From positions 1-23,909 of IMG/VR virus record IMGVR_UViG_3300009417_000019: a stretch of DNA of 23,909 bases; one strand, given 5' to 3'. Positions 21,351 to 23,909 of this stretch are shown piece by piece. The notes below the pieces were generated by a model that saw only the letters and a program-made list of their open reading frames with translations, had not been told where the DNA came from and made no database searches. The DNA is from a virus. The stretch's first letter is position 1; each line of letters starts with the position of its first letter. The position numbers and the translations under genes are program-made.

Positions 21351-22610
21351 ATGGGCGAAATTAAGTTCATACTGGGTGATGGCAATTCAGGAAGAAAGGA
21401 GCCAGATGGTGACGATATCTCTGGTATGATTTTCATTGCCAATACAGCACAAGATCCCCTTCCGATCGATCTTAATAAACACTATGAATTAAATAGCTTA
21501 CAAGATGCTATTGACCTTGGGTTTGACGAGGCCTTTGATTCTGGATTAGACCTATTTTCAAAACCTCACTATAACATTTCTGAATATTTTAGGTTTAACC
21601 CAAATGGCACTCTATTTATTTATTTCATAGAAAGTGACACTGCTACTTATGTAGACCTATTTCAAGGCTCAGCAAATATTCCTCAGTTCTTAAAGTATAC
21701 TGGAGGGAAAATCAAGCAACTTGCAGTCATAGGGATGGACAACGACACTGTTAATGCAAATTTAAAGAGTACTGTTATCTCCGCTGCGCCAATAGCGCAA
21801 CAATTAGCAGACTCAGAATTTGACGAAGGTCGACCAATTGTATTTTTGCTTCCAGGATGGGCCTTCACGGGCACAGTCACAACAGCACATGATTTTTCGG
21901 CAGAAGATTTAAAGAATGTTTTTGTCACTATTGCTCACGACAAAGAATATGCATGGGCATTTACAAATGCTGCGTATTTGGCATACTCTAACAAACAGCC
22001 TGCAACTGCGACTACTTTGGGCATGATCGCTGCTAGGTCTGTTCATGAGAACATTGGCTGGACTGGCGGTACACAGGAATTGCCTGGCGACCTTTCTGAC
22101 ACTGCTGAAGGAAAGATGTTAGAGGCTAGATTTACCTCTACTCAGTTGGCAGAGGATTATAAGTCAGACTGGAAGGCCTTAAGCGACAAGGGATATGTTT
22201 TCCCTGTTAGCTACCCAGGGCAGTCAGGAACGTATTTCTATTCTGATAGAAATTGTGCCAGTACTTCAAGTGATTACAATTCTATTCGAATTGTAAGAAC
22301 TGTAAACAAAGCTGTTCGTTTGCTTAATGCTGAATACTTTCCATACATAAATTCGCCTATTGAGATTGATCCTGATACAGGACAAATCGCAGCGATTACA
22401 GCGAAATCTCTAGAAAACGAAGGCAATGATGCGCTCGATTACATGGTAGGACTTGGTGAGCTTTCTGGATTCAGGGTCTATATCGACCCAGAGCAGGATG
22501 TGTTATCTAATGGAAAAATTATTGTTAACGTATGGGTGGTGCCAATTGGCTGCGCAGAAGAAATTGAAGTTCAATTTGCTGTAGTTCCACAACTGCCCCA
22601 AAATTTATAA
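21351..22610 (+). CDS. contractile tail sheath protein, DUF2586-like
   Basis: A 419-residue protein matching the tail sheath of Mu-like Bacteroidota phages (DUF2586 type). Visible parts are the N-terminal SGMIFIANTAQDPLPIDLN, a domain with RPIVFLLPGWAFTG near residues 160-175, a long central region with TTLGMIAARSVHENIGWTGG, the GYVFPVSYPGQSGTYFYSDR strand pair near 281-300, and a C-terminal domain with GFRVYIDPEQDVLSNGKIIV. The sheath surrounds the tube and contracts to drive it into the host envelope, which establishes a myovirus morphology. It is followed after 3 nt by the tube gene, the standard pairing. Confidence 0.88.
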   Translation: MGEIKFILGDGNSGRKEPDGDDISGMIFIANTAQDPLPIDLNKHYELNSLQDAIDLGFDEAFDSGLDLFSKPHYNISEYFRFNPNGTLFIYFIESDTATYVDLFQGSANIPQFLKYTGGKIKQLAVIGMDNDTVNANLKSTVISAAPIAQQLADSEFDEGRPIVFLLPGWAFTGTVTTAHDFSAEDLKNVFVTIAHDKEYAWAFTNAAYLAYSNKQPATATTLGMIAARSVHENIGWTGGTQELPGDLSDTAEGKMLEARFTSTQLAEDYKSDWKALSDKGYVFPVSYPGQSGTYFYSDRNCASTSSDYNSIRIVRTVNKAVRLLNAEYFPYINSPIEIDPDTGQIAAITAKSLENEGNDALDYMVGLGELSGFRVYIDPEQDVLSNGKIIVNVWVVPIGCAEEIEVQFAVVPQLPQNL

Positions 22611-22613
22611 AAG

Positions 22614-23030
22614 ATGGCATTAATTAATGGTGAAGCACATAGCTGGGATAACATACAAGTGCGGCTCTTCGGGCGTACAGTGCAAGGAATTTCGGCTATT
22701 AGTTACACAGACGAACAAGAAATCACAATGAATCCTGGTGCTGGAAACAAGCCTGTAAGTTACAGCAAGGGGTCTATCCAGTTTTCAGGAACTATCACTC
22801 TAGAGTCAAAAGAAGTGCAGGCTATTTCTGATTCCGCTACAGTGGACCGGTTGCAAGACATACCGCCTTTCCCAATCAATGTGGCTTTTATTAGTGCGTC
22901 CACAGGCTTGATGTCAAATCATAAATTATGCTCGTGTCTGTTCAAGAATAATGGACGAAGCGCATCAACTGGCGACACTCAAGTTAATGTTGAGCTGGAG
23001 CTAGCAATTGGCGATATAGAGTGGTCATAG
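22614..23030 (+). CDS. tail tube protein
   Basis: A 138-residue protein immediately after the sheath gene (3-nt gap), the position of the Mu tube (gpM). The sequence is beta-rich: WDNIQVRLFGRTVQGISAI, SYSKGSIQFSGTITLESKEV, PFPINVAFISASTG and a final QVNVELELAIGDIEW strand, consistent with the tube beta-barrel fold in which hexameric rings stack into the inner tube. Motif FGRTVQGISAISYTDEQEI is typical of short tube proteins from Bacteroidota myoviruses. A hairpin follows the stop. Confidence 0.82.
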   Translation: MALINGEAHSWDNIQVRLFGRTVQGISAISYTDEQEITMNPGAGNKPVSYSKGSIQFSGTITLESKEVQAISDSATVDRLQDIPPFPINVAFISASTGLMSNHKLCSCLFKNNGRSASTGDTQVNVELELAIGDIEWS

Positions 23031-23034
23031 TTAA

Positions 23035-23051
23035 GATTGCATTTGGCAATC
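23035..23051 (+). promoter_or_regulatory. hairpin between tube and chaperone genes
   Basis: GATTGC and GCAATC form a 6-bp stem around loop ATTTG, starting five bases after the tube stop codon. No T run follows. It may protect the 3' end of the abundant sheath-tube mRNA or attenuate read-through to the low-abundance chaperone gene. Confidence 0.5.
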
Positions 23052-23080
23052 AATTAGTATAATCTGTTCAATTTAATATT

Positions 23081-23419
23081 ATGGAAAATAAAAAGTTAAA
23101 GGTTCATGGTGTCTTAAGTGCAAAAGAAATCGAAGTACTTAAGAAGAAGCATGGCGAGCTGTTCAAGATTGTTGTTGATTTAAATGACAATGAGCAAGCT
23201 GTTTGCTACTTAAGGGGCCTAACTAGGAATGACAAATCCTATGTGGCTCAAAAAATGGCTAAATCAGATATTTACGAGGTTGGTAAATACATCCTAGCAA
23301 ATTGCAAAGTTGGTGGTGATAAGCGATTTGAAACTGACGACAAAGTTTATGACAGTGCAGTTTTAACAGCTGGAGACTTATTTGATTTCCTGCCAGCAGA
23401 GCTTTCCAAAGTCGAGTAG
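23081..23419 (+). CDS. tail assembly chaperone, short form
   Basis: A 112-residue protein in the canonical place between tail tube and further tail genes. Motifs KIVVDLNDNEQAVCYLRGLT, DKSYVAQKMAK and YILANCKVGGDKRF recall gp41-type tail assembly chaperones of Mu-like phages, which coat the tape measure protein before tube polymerisation. As is usual for these genes a second open frame without its own start codon overlaps the 3' end in the -1 frame, so a longer frameshifted product is expected. Confidence 0.75.
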   Translation: MENKKLKVHGVLSAKEIEVLKKKHGELFKIVVDLNDNEQAVCYLRGLTRNDKSYVAQKMAKSDIYEVGKYILANCKVGGDKRFETDDKVYDSAVLTAGDLFDFLPAELSKVE

Positions 23420-23574
23420 TCGCCATAGAGAGCGATCACTTCTTTAGGAAAGCAAATGCACTACTATCTTATTACTTCAAAATTCCTTTTCCAGAAGAAC
23501 TGCCAGATCTCCTATGGTGGGAAAAGTGGGAACAATTAAAATGGGTTAGGGAGTTTGAAAAAGCGAAAAAATGA
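23386..23574 (+). CDS. probable frameshift extension of tail chaperone
   Basis: In the -1 frame relative to the chaperone, an open stretch starts after the stop at 23383-23385 and ends at TGA 23572-23574. It has no ATG, GTG or TTG start but a protein-like sequence (ESDHFFRKANALLSYYFKIP, then PFPEELPDLLWWEKWEQLKW). Its TGA overlaps the next ATG (ATGA), as real genes do here. The shift must occur within 23386-23416; around CTTTCCAAAGTC is the likeliest place, though it is not a perfect XXXYYYZ heptamer. Listed as the T part of a G/GT-like pair. Confidence 0.6.
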   Translation, partial: FPASRAFQSRVVAIESDHFFRKANALLSYYFKIPFPEELPDLLWWEKWEQLKWVREFEKAKK

Positions 23575-23909
23575 CATTTCAGGTAAATATAGCAAATTTG
23601 ATTCAAGAAGCTTTTGGTATCAAAGGCTATGTTCCTGTTTTGGCTGAAGATAGTGTTGATTTGGAATTTAATGTTCCACAGCTGGCATTAGGCTCAGAGC
23701 CTTTTGTTACATCAATTCTTGGCACACCAATCTACGAGGTTATTACATGGAAGCATCAGGATCTTGAAGATTACACAATGTTAGATCATCCATTGGTTGA
23801 CATATCAAGAGCGAAAAACATTGTCAAGACTTCTGTGGCTGGAAGAGATGGAACATTCAAGGAATTCATCTCTCATGATGATTATAAAGTAAGAATTAGA
23901 GGGTTGATC
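23571..23909 (+). CDS. DUF6046-like tail protein, 3' end cut by window edge
   Basis: The first 113 codons of a gene that starts at the ATG at 23571 and runs off the right edge with no stop. The protein reads MTFQVNIANLIQEAF, then YVPVLAEDSVDLEF, ILGTPIYEVITWKHQD and VDISRAKNIVKTSVAGRDGT, FKEFISHDDYKVRIRG. The RAKNIVKTxVxGRxGTVKE-style segment is characteristic of DUF6046 proteins of Bacteroidota Mu-like phages, thought to be baseplate or tail-tip components. It directly follows the chaperone extension (ATGA), the place where many phages have the tape measure, which here is elsewhere. Confidence 0.75.
   Translation, partial: MTFQVNIANLIQEAFGIKGYVPVLAEDSVDLEFNVPQLALGSEPFVTSILGTPIYEVITWKHQDLEDYTMLDHPLVDISRAKNIVKTSVAGRDGTFKEFISHDDYKVRIRGLI

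Overview
The window lies inside a Mu-like (transposable, contractile-tailed) phage or prophage of a Bacteroidota host. The Mu affinity comes from the gene set: a DDE transposase, a MuB-type AAA+ ATPase, and Gam-like and GemA-like proteins, followed by a DUF935-type portal, a gpG-like morphogenesis protein, a ClpP-like prohead protease, a capsid, a DUF2586-type tail sheath and a tail tube. The Bacteroidota assignment is an inference. It rests on AT-rich A/T leaders without clear Shine-Dalgarno sequences, on one candidate TTG-N20-xAnnTTTG promoter, and on protein styles such as a DUF6046-like tail protein that are typical of phages from that phylum. Neither prophage end is in the window: the transposase is cut at the left edge and a tail gene at the right edge.

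Early/accessory block, + strand, 1-9456. About twenty tightly packed and often overlapping genes run rightward: transposase, MuB, an unknown, Gam, a tRNA-like element without an anticodon arm (3049-3106), GemA-like, then mostly small unknown genes. The recognisable ones are an HD-domain nucleotidase-like hydrolase, a SprT-like remnant lacking its metalloprotease motif, an ASCH/PUA-like protein and, oddly for this region, a tail-fibre-like structural protein. The block ends at a strong stem-loop terminator at 9479-9506.

Late block 1, - strand, 17721 down to 9505. In transcription order: small terminase-like HTH protein, large terminase, small beta-rich protein, gp36/DUF1320-like adaptor carrying an inserted repeat domain, portal, tape measure protein, gpG-like morphogenesis protein, staphylococcal-nuclease-like enzyme, putative tail terminator, and an unknown.

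Late block 2, + strand, 17877 to the right edge. Small membrane/coiled-coil protein, cupin-like protein, prohead protease/scaffold, major capsid protein, coiled-coil repeat protein, tail sheath, tail tube, tail assembly chaperone with a probable frameshift extension, and a DUF6046-like tail protein. A 155-bp intergenic region (17722-17876) separates the two divergent late blocks.

The most unusual element is the 58-nt tRNA-like sequence between gam and gemA. Its acceptor stem, D arm and T arm are perfect, but only 9 nt stand where the anticodon arm and variable loop should be. Other points of interest are the tape measure gene lying among head genes on the opposite strand from the tube and chaperone, the repeat insertion in the adaptor, a nuclease within the morphogenesis operon, and a cupin where lysis genes might be expected. 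No repressor, endolysin or MuF-type head gene was recognised in the window.
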